Positions 6,079 to 14,700 of a stretch of 22,598 nucleotides of DNA are shown here, one piece after another (position 1 is the first letter of the stretch; every line of letters begins with the position of its first letter). The DNA is from CAZFCK01 sp964517355 (lineage in GTDB: Bacteria; Desulfobacterota; Desulfovibrionia; Desulfovibrionales; Desulfovibrionaceae): the NCBI GenBank assembly GCA_964517355.1, contig CAZFCK010000055.1, positions 1 through 22,598 on the forward strand, given 5' to 3'. Position numbers and translations under genes: made by a program. The notes beneath the pieces were generated by a model. That model saw only the letters and a program-made list of their open reading frames with translations. It made no database searches and was not told where the DNA came from.

Positions 6079-8061
6079 ATGCCCCGCACCATTTCACCCA
6101 CCGCACGCCCCATGAATCGTAGAGAGGCGCTCAAAGACATGCTCGTATTGGGCATGGGAGCAGGATTGCTTATGCTTGCAACCCCTTCGCAGGTCTTTGC
6201 CCAAGGCTCCGGCAAAAAGAAGGTCATAGTTTTCGGCATGGACGGCCTCGACCCCAAGGTCGCCCAGGAATTGATGGCGCAAAAGCAGTTGCCCAATTTT
6301 CAGGCCCTTGCGGACAAGGGCGGGTTTTCCGCCCTGCGCACCACGTTCCCGCCGCAAAGCCCGGTTTCCTGGTCCAGCATCTCCACGGGCGTCAATCCCG
6401 GCAGCACCGGCGTCTACGACTTCCTGGTGCGCAACCCCAAGACCTATCTCCCGGACCTCGGGCTCTTTCAGATCAAAAGCGGGCTCATGGGCACCAAGTA
6501 CAAGCGCGTGATGCAGGGCGCCACCTTCGGCGAAGTCCTGGCCGCGAAGGGCGTGCCCGCAACACTGCTCAAGTGGCCCATGACCTTTCCCGTGCAAGGG
6601 GAGGGGCCGTACAAACTTCTGGCCGGTCTCGGCGTGCCCGACGTCAAAGGCACCCTGGGCAACCACACCCTGTATTCCACCCAGCCCAAAAGCGCATTCA
6701 AGGATGGGCGGGAAAAAGTGGTGCAGGTGCGCTTTGAGGGCGACACCTGCGTTACAGCGGTTTTCGGTCCCCTGGTGGCTTCGCTGCTGGGCAACAAGAA
6801 GCCGGCCGAGGTGCCCCTGGTCCTGCGGCGTCTCCCCGGCGGCGCGGGCATCGTCCTGCGCGTGGGCGAAGGCGACGCAGCGCAGGAGCATACCCTGCGC
6901 CCCGGCCAGTGGACGCCCTGGGTCCAGGTGCGCTTCGGCATAGATCCCATCCGTTCCGTGAGCGGCATCTGCCGCTTTCATCTGGGCGCTACGGACCCCG
7001 AGCTTTCCCTGTACTGCACGCCCGTGAACATCGCCCCCGCCGATCCCATGGAGCCGGTTTCCTATCCCGAGGCATACGCCAAGGAACTCCAGGACGCGGT
7101 GGGACCGTACTCCACCCTGGGCATTCCGGAAGACACCAAGGCCCTGCTGGACGGGCACATCGACCATGAGACGTTCATTGAACTCTGCGACGCCGTAGTG
7201 GACGAGCAGGAGAAAATATTCTGGCACGAATTCAACAGGTTCAACGAGGGCGTTCTGGGCAACGTGTTCTTCAGCACGGACCGCATCCAGCATATTTTCT
7301 GGGCCGCGCGCGATCCCGGCCACCCCGCCTACAGCGAAGCCTACGCCAAAAAATATCAGGACGTGATTCCTTCCTATTATCGCCGCATGGACGCCGTTCT
7401 TGGGGAAGTGCTCAAGAACATCGATGATCAGACCATGCTCATTGCCTGCTCGGACCACGGCTTCACAACCTATCGGCGCAACGTGAACCTGAACACCTGG
7501 CTGGCGGAGCAGGGCTTCATGACCCTGAAGACTCCCAAGGCCCAGCGGGATGACAACGGGGCTCCCCTGTTCGCGGACGTGGACTGGGGCGCGACCAGCG
7601 CCTATTCCCTGGGACTGGGCTCCATTTACGTGAACCTCAAGGGCCGCGAAGGCAAGGGCGTCGTCAAACCGGAGGAGTACGACAAGGTTGTGGCCGAGAT
7701 CAACAAACGGCTGCTGGCCTTCAAGGACCCCCAAGGAGGGGCGAACGTGGTCACGGCCGTACACAACCATAAGGATTTTTCCGGCCCCATGGTGCAAAAG
7801 GCCCCGGACGTGATCGTGGGCTTCAACACGGGGTACCGCGCGTCCTGGCAATCCGCCGTGGGCGCCGCGCCTCCGGATGTGGTGGTGGACAACACCGCCC
7901 AGTGGACCGGAGACCATTGCATCGACCCGGCCCATGTCCCGGGCCTGCTCATCACCAATTTCCCGCACAAGGCCGCGCCCGGCTGTCTGGACATCGCGCC
8001 CACGGTATTGGGCAATTTCGGCATACAAGCGCCCACCGACGGCTCCTCGCTGGCCGGTTGA
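6079..8061 (+). CDS. Tat-exported alkaline phosphatase superfamily hydrolase (type I phosphodiesterase/nucleotide pyrophosphatase-like)
   Basis: This encodes 660 residues. MNRREALKDMLVLGMGAGLLMLA is a twin-arginine signal, with a likely cleavage after VFA (residues 39-41). The mature enzyme shows the metal and nucleophile set of the phosphodiesterase/nucleotide pyrophosphatase group: D55 (FGMDGLDP), S94 as probable nucleophile in TTFPPQSPVSWSSISTG, D401 and H405 (STDRIQHIFW), D459 and H460 (CSDHGF) and H613 (GDHCIDP). It should hydrolyse a phosphate (or possibly sulfate) ester in the periplasm. The serine in place of the usual threonine nucleophile does not settle the substrate. The start is uncertain: ATG at 6079 gives an 11-residue leader before the ATG at 6112, and neither has a strong ribosome site. 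It lies 7 nt after the YIDPGT gene and 16 nt before the PP-loop gene, so the genes are probably co-transcribed. Confidence 0.88.
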   Translation: MPRTISPTARPMNRREALKDMLVLGMGAGLLMLATPSQVFAQGSGKKKVIVFGMDGLDPKVAQELMAQKQLPNFQALADKGGFSALRTTFPPQSPVSWSSISTGVNPGSTGVYDFLVRNPKTYLPDLGLFQIKSGLMGTKYKRVMQGATFGEVLAAKGVPATLLKWPMTFPVQGEGPYKLLAGLGVPDVKGTLGNHTLYSTQPKSAFKDGREKVVQVRFEGDTCVTAVFGPLVASLLGNKKPAEVPLVLRRLPGGAGIVLRVGEGDAAQEHTLRPGQWTPWVQVRFGIDPIRSVSGICRFHLGATDPELSLYCTPVNIAPADPMEPVSYPEAYAKELQDAVGPYSTLGIPEDTKALLDGHIDHETFIELCDAVVDEQEKIFWHEFNRFNEGVLGNVFFSTDRIQHIFWAARDPGHPAYSEAYAKKYQDVIPSYYRRMDAVLGEVLKNIDDQTMLIACSDHGFTTYRRNVNLNTWLAEQGFMTLKTPKAQRDDNGAPLFADVDWGATSAYSLGLGSIYVNLKGREGKGVVKPEEYDKVVAEINKRLLAFKDPQGGANVVTAVHNHKDFSGPMVQKAPDVIVGFNTGYRASWQSAVGAAPPDVVVDNTAQWTGDHCIDPAHVPGLLITNFPHKAAPGCLDIAPTVLGNFGIQAPTDGSSLAG

Positions 8062-8077
8062 CCACGGAGAACGATAG

Positions 8078-8899
8078 ATGCTTGAATTGGATAACGATTA
8101 CGCGCAACTCCTGCAGTCGAAAATCGACAAGGCCAAGGAACTCCTGGTCGAAGTCCTTCAGGAAAAGGGGCCGGAGGCCACCCATTTATGCTGGACCGGG
8201 GGCAAGGACAGCACCCTGGCCCTGTGGCTGGCCCGCGAGGCCTGCAAGGAAAACGGTCTGCCCGTCCCCGCGTGCGTGGTGATCGACGACGGCGACACTT
8301 TCCCGGAAATCGAGACCTTTATCACGCAATTGACCAATGACTGGTCATTGGACGTGCGCACCCTGCGCAATAACGACCTGCTCGCGGACGACGTGCGGGT
8401 GGGGGACTGGATTCCCGTTGTCGGGTTGAACAAGGCCAATCAGGCGGCGTTGCTGGAAATCGGGTTTCAGGACGAGGAGCTTGAGTACGCCCCCGAATCT
8501 TTCGAATGCACCCACTTGCTGAAATCGCTGGTGCTGCGCGAACACGTGGTTGACCAGGGCGTGCGGGCCCTGTGCATCGCCATCCGCCGCGACGAGCACG
8601 AATCCCGGCAAAACGAGACCTACCGCGCGCAGGTGGACGAACCCGCGTATCTGCGCATCCACCCCTTGCTGGATTTTGAGGAGCGCGATGTCTGGGCCTG
8701 CATCCTGAGCCGGGAAATTCCTTATTGCCCGCTCTACGCCGAAGGCTACCGCTCCCTGGGGGCCAAAAGCGGCACCTCGCCCGTGCTGCCCGGCGTCCCG
8801 GCCTGGGAACAGGATTTCAGCGAATATCCGGAACGATACGGAAGGGGGCAGTTCAAGGAGCAGCTCATGCTCAAACTGCGCTCCCTCGGCTACATGTAA
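8078..8899 (+). CDS. PAPS reductase / sulfate adenylyltransferase small-subunit-like PP-loop protein
   Basis: This encodes 273 residues and has no signal peptide, so it is cytoplasmic. The PP-loop ATP-pyrophosphatase motif is TGGKDSTLALWL (40-51), followed by VVIDDGDTFPEIE. The segment IRRDEHESRQNE (169-180) parallels the RRDEEKSRAKER signature of CysD, and IHPLLDFEERDVWACILSREIPYCPLYAEGYRSLGAKSGTSP parallels the CysD/CysH C-terminal region. It lacks the C-terminal ECGIH cysteine of PAPS reductase (CysH) and the paired-cysteine Fe-S motif of APS reductase, so reductase activity is unlikely. No CysN-like GTPase is nearby. An ATP-dependent adenylyl transfer to sulfate or another oxyanion or acid group is plausible but unproven. 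A GGAGA ribosome site precedes the ATG. It sits inside the run with the exported hydrolase and the arylsulfotransferase, the only cytoplasmic enzyme among exported ones. Confidence 0.82.
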   Translation: MLELDNDYAQLLQSKIDKAKELLVEVLQEKGPEATHLCWTGGKDSTLALWLAREACKENGLPVPACVVIDDGDTFPEIETFITQLTNDWSLDVRTLRNNDLLADDVRVGDWIPVVGLNKANQAALLEIGFQDEELEYAPESFECTHLLKSLVLREHVVDQGVRALCIAIRRDEHESRQNETYRAQVDEPAYLRIHPLLDFEERDVWACILSREIPYCPLYAEGYRSLGAKSGTSPVLPGVPAWEQDFSEYPERYGRGQFKEQLMLKLRSLGYM

Positions 8900-8917
8900 C
8901 CCCTCGGTGTGAGCCCT

Positions 8918-10204
8918 ATGCATCTGCTGATTCGTGTATTCTGCGCGTTGTTGCTGCTGATTCTGCCCTTTTCCACCGTTGTCGCCGCCCTGGAGCAGCC
9001 GGCGCGGGAAGCGGACACGCCCGGCGTCTGGGTGGACAACGCCTGGCAGGATGACGCCGGCCTGCCCCAAGAGGAGATCGCCCGGCTGGCCAGCAATCCC
9101 TATCTCCCGGGCTATCAGCCGCCGCCGCAGCAAAAAGGCGTCACCGTGTACGACGCGCAGCGGGCCCAGCCCGGCTTGAATCTTTTTTCCTCAGGCCACG
9201 AACCGAGCGTGATCCTCATGGATATGGCGGGCGACGGCATTATGCGGTGGGGGCGTCCATGCCCCGAAGAATGGGCCGACGACAGCCACGACCTTTCCAA
9301 GCTCTTTTACCGGACGTTCTACGTCTACCCCAACGGCGACGCCCTGGTGCTGCACGACTTCATCGGCATCATCAAACTGGACAAGGATTCCAATATCCTC
9401 TGGAAGCGCCGGGACGGCAACCACCATTCCATAGCCGTGGACGGCGAGGGGCGTGTCTACTCCCTGTATCAACAGGCGCTTTCAGCGGAGGAGTTGCGGC
9501 AACGCTACCCCGGCATCCCCTGCGGCCCGGGTTTGCTGGATGACGGCCTCATCGTCTACGACGCCGGCGGCGCGCCTTTGCGGCGCATCTCGCTGCTCGA
9601 TGCGTTTTACAATTCGCCTTTCGCGGCCATGCTGCTGGACATGCCCCGCGACAAGTCGGATATTTTTCACGCCAATTCCATCCACCTGCTCACCGCTGCC
9701 GACAAGGCCCGTTGCCCGATCTATGCCGATGCGGACGCGCTCGTGTCCATGCGCAATCTCAACGCGCTGGCCTTGTTGGATTTCGAAACCGGCAAAGTCA
9801 CCTGGGCCTGCAAGGGGCAATGGTGGTGGCAGCACAGCGCCAGCGTCCTGCCCAACGGAAACATCCTGCTTTTCGACAACCAGGCGGGCGGCGACGTTTT
9901 TAAGAAAAACCGCTCCAAAATTCTGGCCTTTGATCCTTTGACCATGCGGCGCACCTGGGAATATACGGACAACGGCGAGCCGCCGTTTTATTCTGAAAAG
10001 CTGGGCTATGTGCAGGCGTTGGCCAACGGCAATTTCCTGGTCACGGAAAGCATGCGCGGCCGCGTTTTCGAGGTCGCGCCGGACAAGGAGATCGTCTGGG
10101 AATTCCTGAATCCTTTCCGCGCCGGGGAAAACGAATCGTTCATCGCCATTGTCAACGATATGCGGCGGATAGGCAACGACTATCTGCAACTCGCCGCTCC
10201 ATAG
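8918..10204 (+). CDS. Secreted arylsulfotransferase (ASST)-family protein
   Basis: This encodes 428 residues with a classical signal peptide (MHLLIRVFCALLLLILPFSTVVA). The body has repeated beta-propeller blades such as GDALVLHDFIGIIKLDKDSNILWKRRDGNHHSIAVDGEGRVYSL, LDFETGKVTWACKG and ANGNFLVTESMRGRVFEVAPDKEIVWEF. Candidate active-site histidines lie in NHHS (169-170), FHANSI (251) and WWQHSASVLPNGNILLFDN (306), matching the conserved blades of arylsulfate sulfotransferases, which move sulfuryl groups between aryl esters and phenols in the periplasm without PAPS. It is shorter than the enterobacterial enzyme, and no dsbL/dsbI pair is nearby. The ATG at 8918 is preferred over the GTG at 8909 because a weak GTGAG precedes it. 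It is the last gene of the run, 18 nt after the PP-loop gene. Confidence 0.86.
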   Translation: MHLLIRVFCALLLLILPFSTVVAALEQPAREADTPGVWVDNAWQDDAGLPQEEIARLASNPYLPGYQPPPQQKGVTVYDAQRAQPGLNLFSSGHEPSVILMDMAGDGIMRWGRPCPEEWADDSHDLSKLFYRTFYVYPNGDALVLHDFIGIIKLDKDSNILWKRRDGNHHSIAVDGEGRVYSLYQQALSAEELRQRYPGIPCGPGLLDDGLIVYDAGGAPLRRISLLDAFYNSPFAAMLLDMPRDKSDIFHANSIHLLTAADKARCPIYADADALVSMRNLNALALLDFETGKVTWACKGQWWWQHSASVLPNGNILLFDNQAGGDVFKKNRSKILAFDPLTMRRTWEYTDNGEPPFYSEKLGYVQALANGNFLVTESMRGRVFEVAPDKEIVWEFLNPFRAGENESFIAIVNDMRRIGNDYLQLAAP

Positions 10205-10298
10205 GAAAGCTGTAAGGATTTTTCGGAAAGAGGTTTTTCCCCCCTGAGTTCTCCTTTTCAGAACATTTTGCATTTGTTGAAAAAATAAGAATCAAATT
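10205..10298. other. Post-operon gap with possible repeat fragment
   Basis: This is the first part of the 323-base gap after the arylsulfotransferase gene. Positions 10220-10255 (CGGAAAGAGGTTTTTCCCCCC and onwards) loosely resemble the inverted 5' hairpin module of the family-2 repeat. No gene and no clear intrinsic terminator is seen. Confidence 0.3.
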
Positions 10299-10383
10299 GT
10301 CCTTTTACCGGCGTCCGGGGGCCTCCCCTGGTCGTCGTGCGGGCGCAACAGCCCGCGACGTAATCCCTTTTTCCTGTAGTCCG
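10299..10383 (+). repeat. Dispersed two-hairpin repeat, copy 2
   Basis: This is the inverted counterpart of 35-120. The hairpins are CCGGGGG (10315-10321) with CCCCTGG (10325-10331), and GCGGGC (10339-10344) with GCCCGC (10351-10356). Where copy 1 has an A-T pair in the first stem, this copy has a G opposite T, which still pairs as G-U in RNA on this strand. Loop sequences differ (GCAACA here, GCGAAA in copy 1 read the same way) while both stems are kept. It lies in the gap between the arylsulfotransferase and the efflux operon. Confidence 0.7.
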
Positions 10384-10442
10384 ATCTCGCTCCCGTCCTC
10401 GCCCTTCTGAAGAAACGATTCCGCTTCGCCCCGTATTTACTC

Positions 10443-10469
10443 GCACGTACGTTCCGTGCTAAGTATAAC
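10443..10469 (+). promoter_or_regulatory. Possible promoter and operator for the RND efflux operon
   Basis: A TATAAC -10-like hexamer (10464-10469) lies about 58 bases before the adaptor start. Just upstream, GCACG (10443-10447) and CGTGC (10455-10459) form a 17-bp dyad of the kind used by dimeric repressors. It would cover the promoter spacer. The -35 region is poor, and no regulator gene is adjacent, so this is tentative. Confidence 0.3.
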
Positions 10470-10527
10470 AAGCCAAAATAAAAGATCATGCCGCCATGTC
10501 GCGCGGCACATTGCCAAGGAGATGCGC

Positions 10528-11736
10528 ATGAGGGCCTTAAAGGTTGCGGGCGTATTGGCCGGTCTGGCCTGTTTGGCGGGGTTGATTCTCTGGTCCGGCG
10601 GTTTTTTAAAGACCGGGCTCATAGAGCCGGACCAGGGAGTCGCGGCGCCCCCCCGTCCGGTCCCGGCAGAGCGGGGCGCGGCCACGGTGACGCCGCTCAT
10701 GGAATATTACGAGGGCGTGGGCACGGTGCGCCCCCGCGTGGAAACCAAGGTGGAAGCGCAGGTCACGGCCACGGTGCTGCAGGTGGAGGCGCGCCCCGGC
10801 GACAGGGTGCGCAAGAACGATGTGCTCCTCAAGCTGGACAGCCGGGAGCTTGAATCCCAGTTGGAGCAGGCGCGGCAGGCCCTCGAATCCGCCAAAAGCG
10901 CCAGAGAGCAGGCCCGGCGCGCCATAGACGCGGCGCAGGCCGGATTCGACGAGGCGGCTTCGCAGTATCGCCGCATCAAGGCGCTCTATGCGCAAAAAGC
11001 CGTGGCGTCCAGCGAGATGGACCAGGTCGCGGCGTCTTATCTCCAGGCCGAGGCCGCGTTGGAGCGGGCCAAGGAGGGGTTGACCGGCGCCGAGGCCGCT
11101 GTGCGGCAGGCGCAGAAAAAGGTGGAGCAGAGCGCGATCGCCCTCAGCTATACGGAAATCCGCGCCCACGAGGAGGCGGAAGTCGCTAGGCGCATGGTGG
11201 AGCCCGGGGATCTGGCTTTTCCGGGCAAGCCGCTGCTGTACCTGCAAACGCGCGGCTCCCTGCGCCTTGAGGCCATGGTGCGCGAATCCCTGATAAACCG
11301 CGTTTCGCCGGGCACGGAGCTGGATGTGGAGATCGCGGCCCTGGGAAGCCAGGTGCGCGGCGTGGTGGAAGAGGTGGTGCCTTCGGGCGACCCGCTCACG
11401 CGCACGTTCGTGGTCAAGGTGGGGCTCCCGCCCCTGAGCGGCGCGTATCCCGGCATGTTCGGCAGACTGCTGGTGCCGCTTATGGAGCGCGACGCGGTCA
11501 TGGCGCCGGTTGCCGCGGTGCGCCGTACCGGGCAGATCGAGACCGTGGAGGTGCTCGACGCCAACAGCGATCCCGCGGTGTGGCGCGTCGTCTACGTCAA
11601 AACCGGGCAGCGGCGCGGCGATATGGTGGAGATACTCTCCGGCCTGGAGGGAGGCGAAGTGGTGGGGCTGCCCGCCGGCGCGCTCCCGGCTTCAGGCGCA
11701 AAGCAAGGTGCGGAGTCCGGCCATGCCTCCGAGTAG
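10528..11736 (+). CDS. RND efflux periplasmic adaptor (membrane fusion protein, HlyD/AcrA family)
   Basis: This encodes 402 residues. An N-terminal membrane anchor or signal (VAGVLAGLACLAGLILW) is followed by the lipoyl half-motif VEAQVTATVLQVEARPGDRVRKNDVLLKLDSRELESQLEQA, a long alpha-helical hairpin rich in A, E, Q and R, the returning lipoyl strand (ALSYTEIRAHEEAEVARRMVEPGD), then beta-barrel and membrane-proximal domains. It links the inner-membrane pump to an outer-membrane channel in the periplasm. AAGGAG lies 6 nt before the ATG at 10528, which favours that start over the ATG at 10522, where the site would touch the codon. A perfect lipobox is not seen, so lipidation is doubtful. Its last 14 bases overlap the start of the pump gene. 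Confidence 0.92.
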   Translation: MRALKVAGVLAGLACLAGLILWSGGFLKTGLIEPDQGVAAPPRPVPAERGAATVTPLMEYYEGVGTVRPRVETKVEAQVTATVLQVEARPGDRVRKNDVLLKLDSRELESQLEQARQALESAKSAREQARRAIDAAQAGFDEAASQYRRIKALYAQKAVASSEMDQVAASYLQAEAALERAKEGLTGAEAAVRQAQKKVEQSAIALSYTEIRAHEEAEVARRMVEPGDLAFPGKPLLYLQTRGSLRLEAMVRESLINRVSPGTELDVEIAALGSQVRGVVEEVVPSGDPLTRTFVVKVGLPPLSGAYPGMFGRLLVPLMERDAVMAPVAAVRRTGQIETVEVLDANSDPAVWRVVYVKTGQRRGDMVEILSGLEGGEVVGLPAGALPASGAKQGAESGHASE

Positions 11737-14700
11737 CGAGCCCAAAGGACTTATAGCGGCTGTTGTCCGGCGTTTTCTGCAAGGCAAGGAAGCCATTCTG
11801 CTGCTGATTTTTTCCTTGTGTCTTGGGGGCGCAGCCATACTGCTCACCCCGCGCGAGGAGGAACCCCAAATCATCGTGCCCATGGCCGATGTGTTCGTAC
11901 AGGCGCCGGGCGCTTCGGCGAGCGAAGTGGAAAAACTCGTGGCCGCGCCCCTGGAACGCTTGCTCTGGCAGATCGACGGAGTGGAATACGTCTACTCCAC
12001 GGCCTTTCGCGACCACGCCATGGTCACTGTGCGTTTCTTTGTGGGTGAGAACAGGGAAGACTCCCTGGTGAAGCTGCACAACGCCATTGCCATGAACCAG
12101 GACATCGCGCCTTCCATCGCCACGGCCTGGGTGGTGAAGCCCGTGGAAATCGACGACGTGCCCATCGTCGCCCTGACCCTGTATTCAAAGCGCTACGACG
12201 ATCACGAATTGCGGCGGGTCGCGGAAGAACTTATGCCGCGCCTGGCCGAAGTCCCCAATGTTTCACGGGTGTCCATCATTGGGGGGCGCTCCCGCGAAAT
12301 CCGTATGGAACTCAACCCGGAGCGCATGACCGGGCTCAACGTCTCCCCGCGAGAAATCATCGACGCCCTGCGGGGGGCGGACGCCTCCATGACCGCCGGC
12401 GCGCTGGACAGCAACAACAGGGAATTGTCGGTGACGGCCAATTCCTTTTTGCATTCGGCGGCTGAAGCCGATGACCTAGTGGTCGGCGTCTTTGACGGGC
12501 GCCCCGTGTATTTGCGGGATGTCGCCGTGGTTGTGGACGGACCCGAGGAACCGCGCGCCTATTCGCGCTTCGGCATGGGCGCGCGCCACGCCAGGGAAAT
12601 GGGCTGCCCGCCGCAATGCGGCGGCTATCCGGCCGTGACCATCGCCCTGGCCAAGAAAAAGGGCACTAACGCGGTGGACGTGGCCGAGGCCGTGCTGGCG
12701 CGCATGGACGCCTTGAAAAAAACCGTGCTGCCCGCGGATATCGAGGTGGAAGTCACCCGCGATTACGGCAAGACCGCGCAGACCAAAGTCAATGATCTGC
12801 TGGCGTCGCTTTTTTTCGCCATCCTTACGGTGGTCATCCTGCTGGCCATGACCCTGGGCTGGCGGGAGGCCCTGGTGGTGGCCGTGGCCGTGCCCGTGAG
12901 CTTTTCCCTGGCCCTTTTCGTCAACCACGTCTTCGGCTACACCATCAACCGCGTGACGCTTTTCGCCCTGATCCTCTCCTTGGGGCTTGTGGTGGACGAC
13001 CCCATAACCAATGTGGACAACATCCAGCGCCACATCATGCTCGGGGTGCGCAAACCCCTGGAAGCCACCTTGTTCGCGGTGCAGGAGGTGCTGCCGCCGG
13101 TGATCATGTCCACCCTGGCGATTATCGTGTCCTTCACGCCCATGTTTTTCATCACCGGCATGATGGGCCCGTATATGGCGCCCATGGCCGCCAACGTGCC
13201 CCTGACCGTGACCTTTTCCACGGTCTGCGCCCTGACCATCGTGCCCTGGATGAGCTACAAGCTGCTCAAGCGCCAGGCCACGCAGCCCGTGCAGGGCGCG
13301 CACGTCGGGGCGGGGCGCGACGTGACCCCGGCCTGGGTGCGCTCCGGTTACAGGGCCGCTCTGGCGCCGTTCTTGCGCTCGCGGGGACTGCGCTGGCTTC
13401 TGGCCCTGGTGGTGGTTCTCCTGCTGCTGGCGAGCTGCTCCCTGGCGCTGTTGCGGCTCGTGCCCCTGAAAATGTTGCCTTTTGACAACAAAAACGAGTT
13501 CCAGATCGTGCTGGACATGCCCGAGGGCGCGAGCCTGGAAGCCACGGACCGGTGCGTGCGCGCGTTCGAGGACTTTTTACGGGGCGTGCCCGAGGTCACG
13601 AATTTCGTTTCCTACGCGGGCCTCAGTTCGCCCATGGACTTCAACGGCATGGTCCGCCACTACTATTTGCGCGAGGGAGCGCATCAGGCCGATATCCGGG
13701 TGAACCTGGCGGATAAGGAACAGCGCGCGCAGCAGAGCCATGCCGTGATCCTGCGCTTGCGCACGGAGCTGGAGGCGATCGCCGGGGCTTACGGGTGCAG
13801 GCTGAAAATTGTGGAAGTGCCCCCTGGTCCGCCGGTGATCAGCACCATAACGGCAGAGGTGTACGGCACGCCGGACCGCACCAACGAGCAGCTCATTCAA
13901 GGGGCCGGGCATCTGCAAAGCCTGATGCGCGAGGAGCCGGGTGTGGTGGATATCGACGCCAGCTACGCCTTTCCCTCGCAGCGGGTCAATTTTGTGCCGG
14001 ACAAGGAAAAAGCCGCGCTGCACGGCGTGAGCACCGCGGAGATGGCCCAGACGCTGCGTACCGCTGTCGGGGGCGTTTCGCCGGCCAAAGTGCATTTGCC
14101 GGACGAGCGGCAGCCGTTGCAGGTGAAGCTCGTGCTGCCCCGCAATAAACGCTCCAGCGTCTCCACGCTCACGCAATTGCCAGTGAAGAGCGCAAGCGGG
14201 GGCATGGTGGCCCTGGGCGAGTTGGGCGCGTTCACGTTGGAGCCAGAGGACCAGCCCATCTACCACAAGAATTTGCAGCCCGTGGTGTACGTGTTTGCCG
14301 AGATGGCCGGCCGCGCCCCCGCCGAGGCCATTTTGGACTTGCAGCGCATGCTGGAGCAAAAGCCCATGCCGCCGGGCATCCGGGTGGAGTGGGCGGGCGA
14401 AGGCGAATGGCAGATCACCCTGCGGGTGTTTCGCGATCTGGGCATCGCCTTTGGCGCGGCGCTTTTGGGCATTTACCTGCTTCTGATCATCCAGACGGAT
14501 TCTTTTTTCCTGCCCTTGTTGATCATGATGGCCATTCCCCTGACGTTGCTGGGCATCATGCCCGGTTTCTGGCTGCTCAACGAGTTTTTCACAACATCCG
14601 TGGGAGGGTTCGGCGATCCGGTGTTTTTCACGGCCACGAGCATGATCGGCATGATCGCCTTGGGGGGCATCGTGATACGCAATTCCCTCGTGCTGATCGA

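Noticed and set aside
6094..8028. 644-codon open frame on the minus strand
   Set aside because: It lies opposite the phosphatase-superfamily gene, shows no family motif and is explained by high GC at third codon positions.
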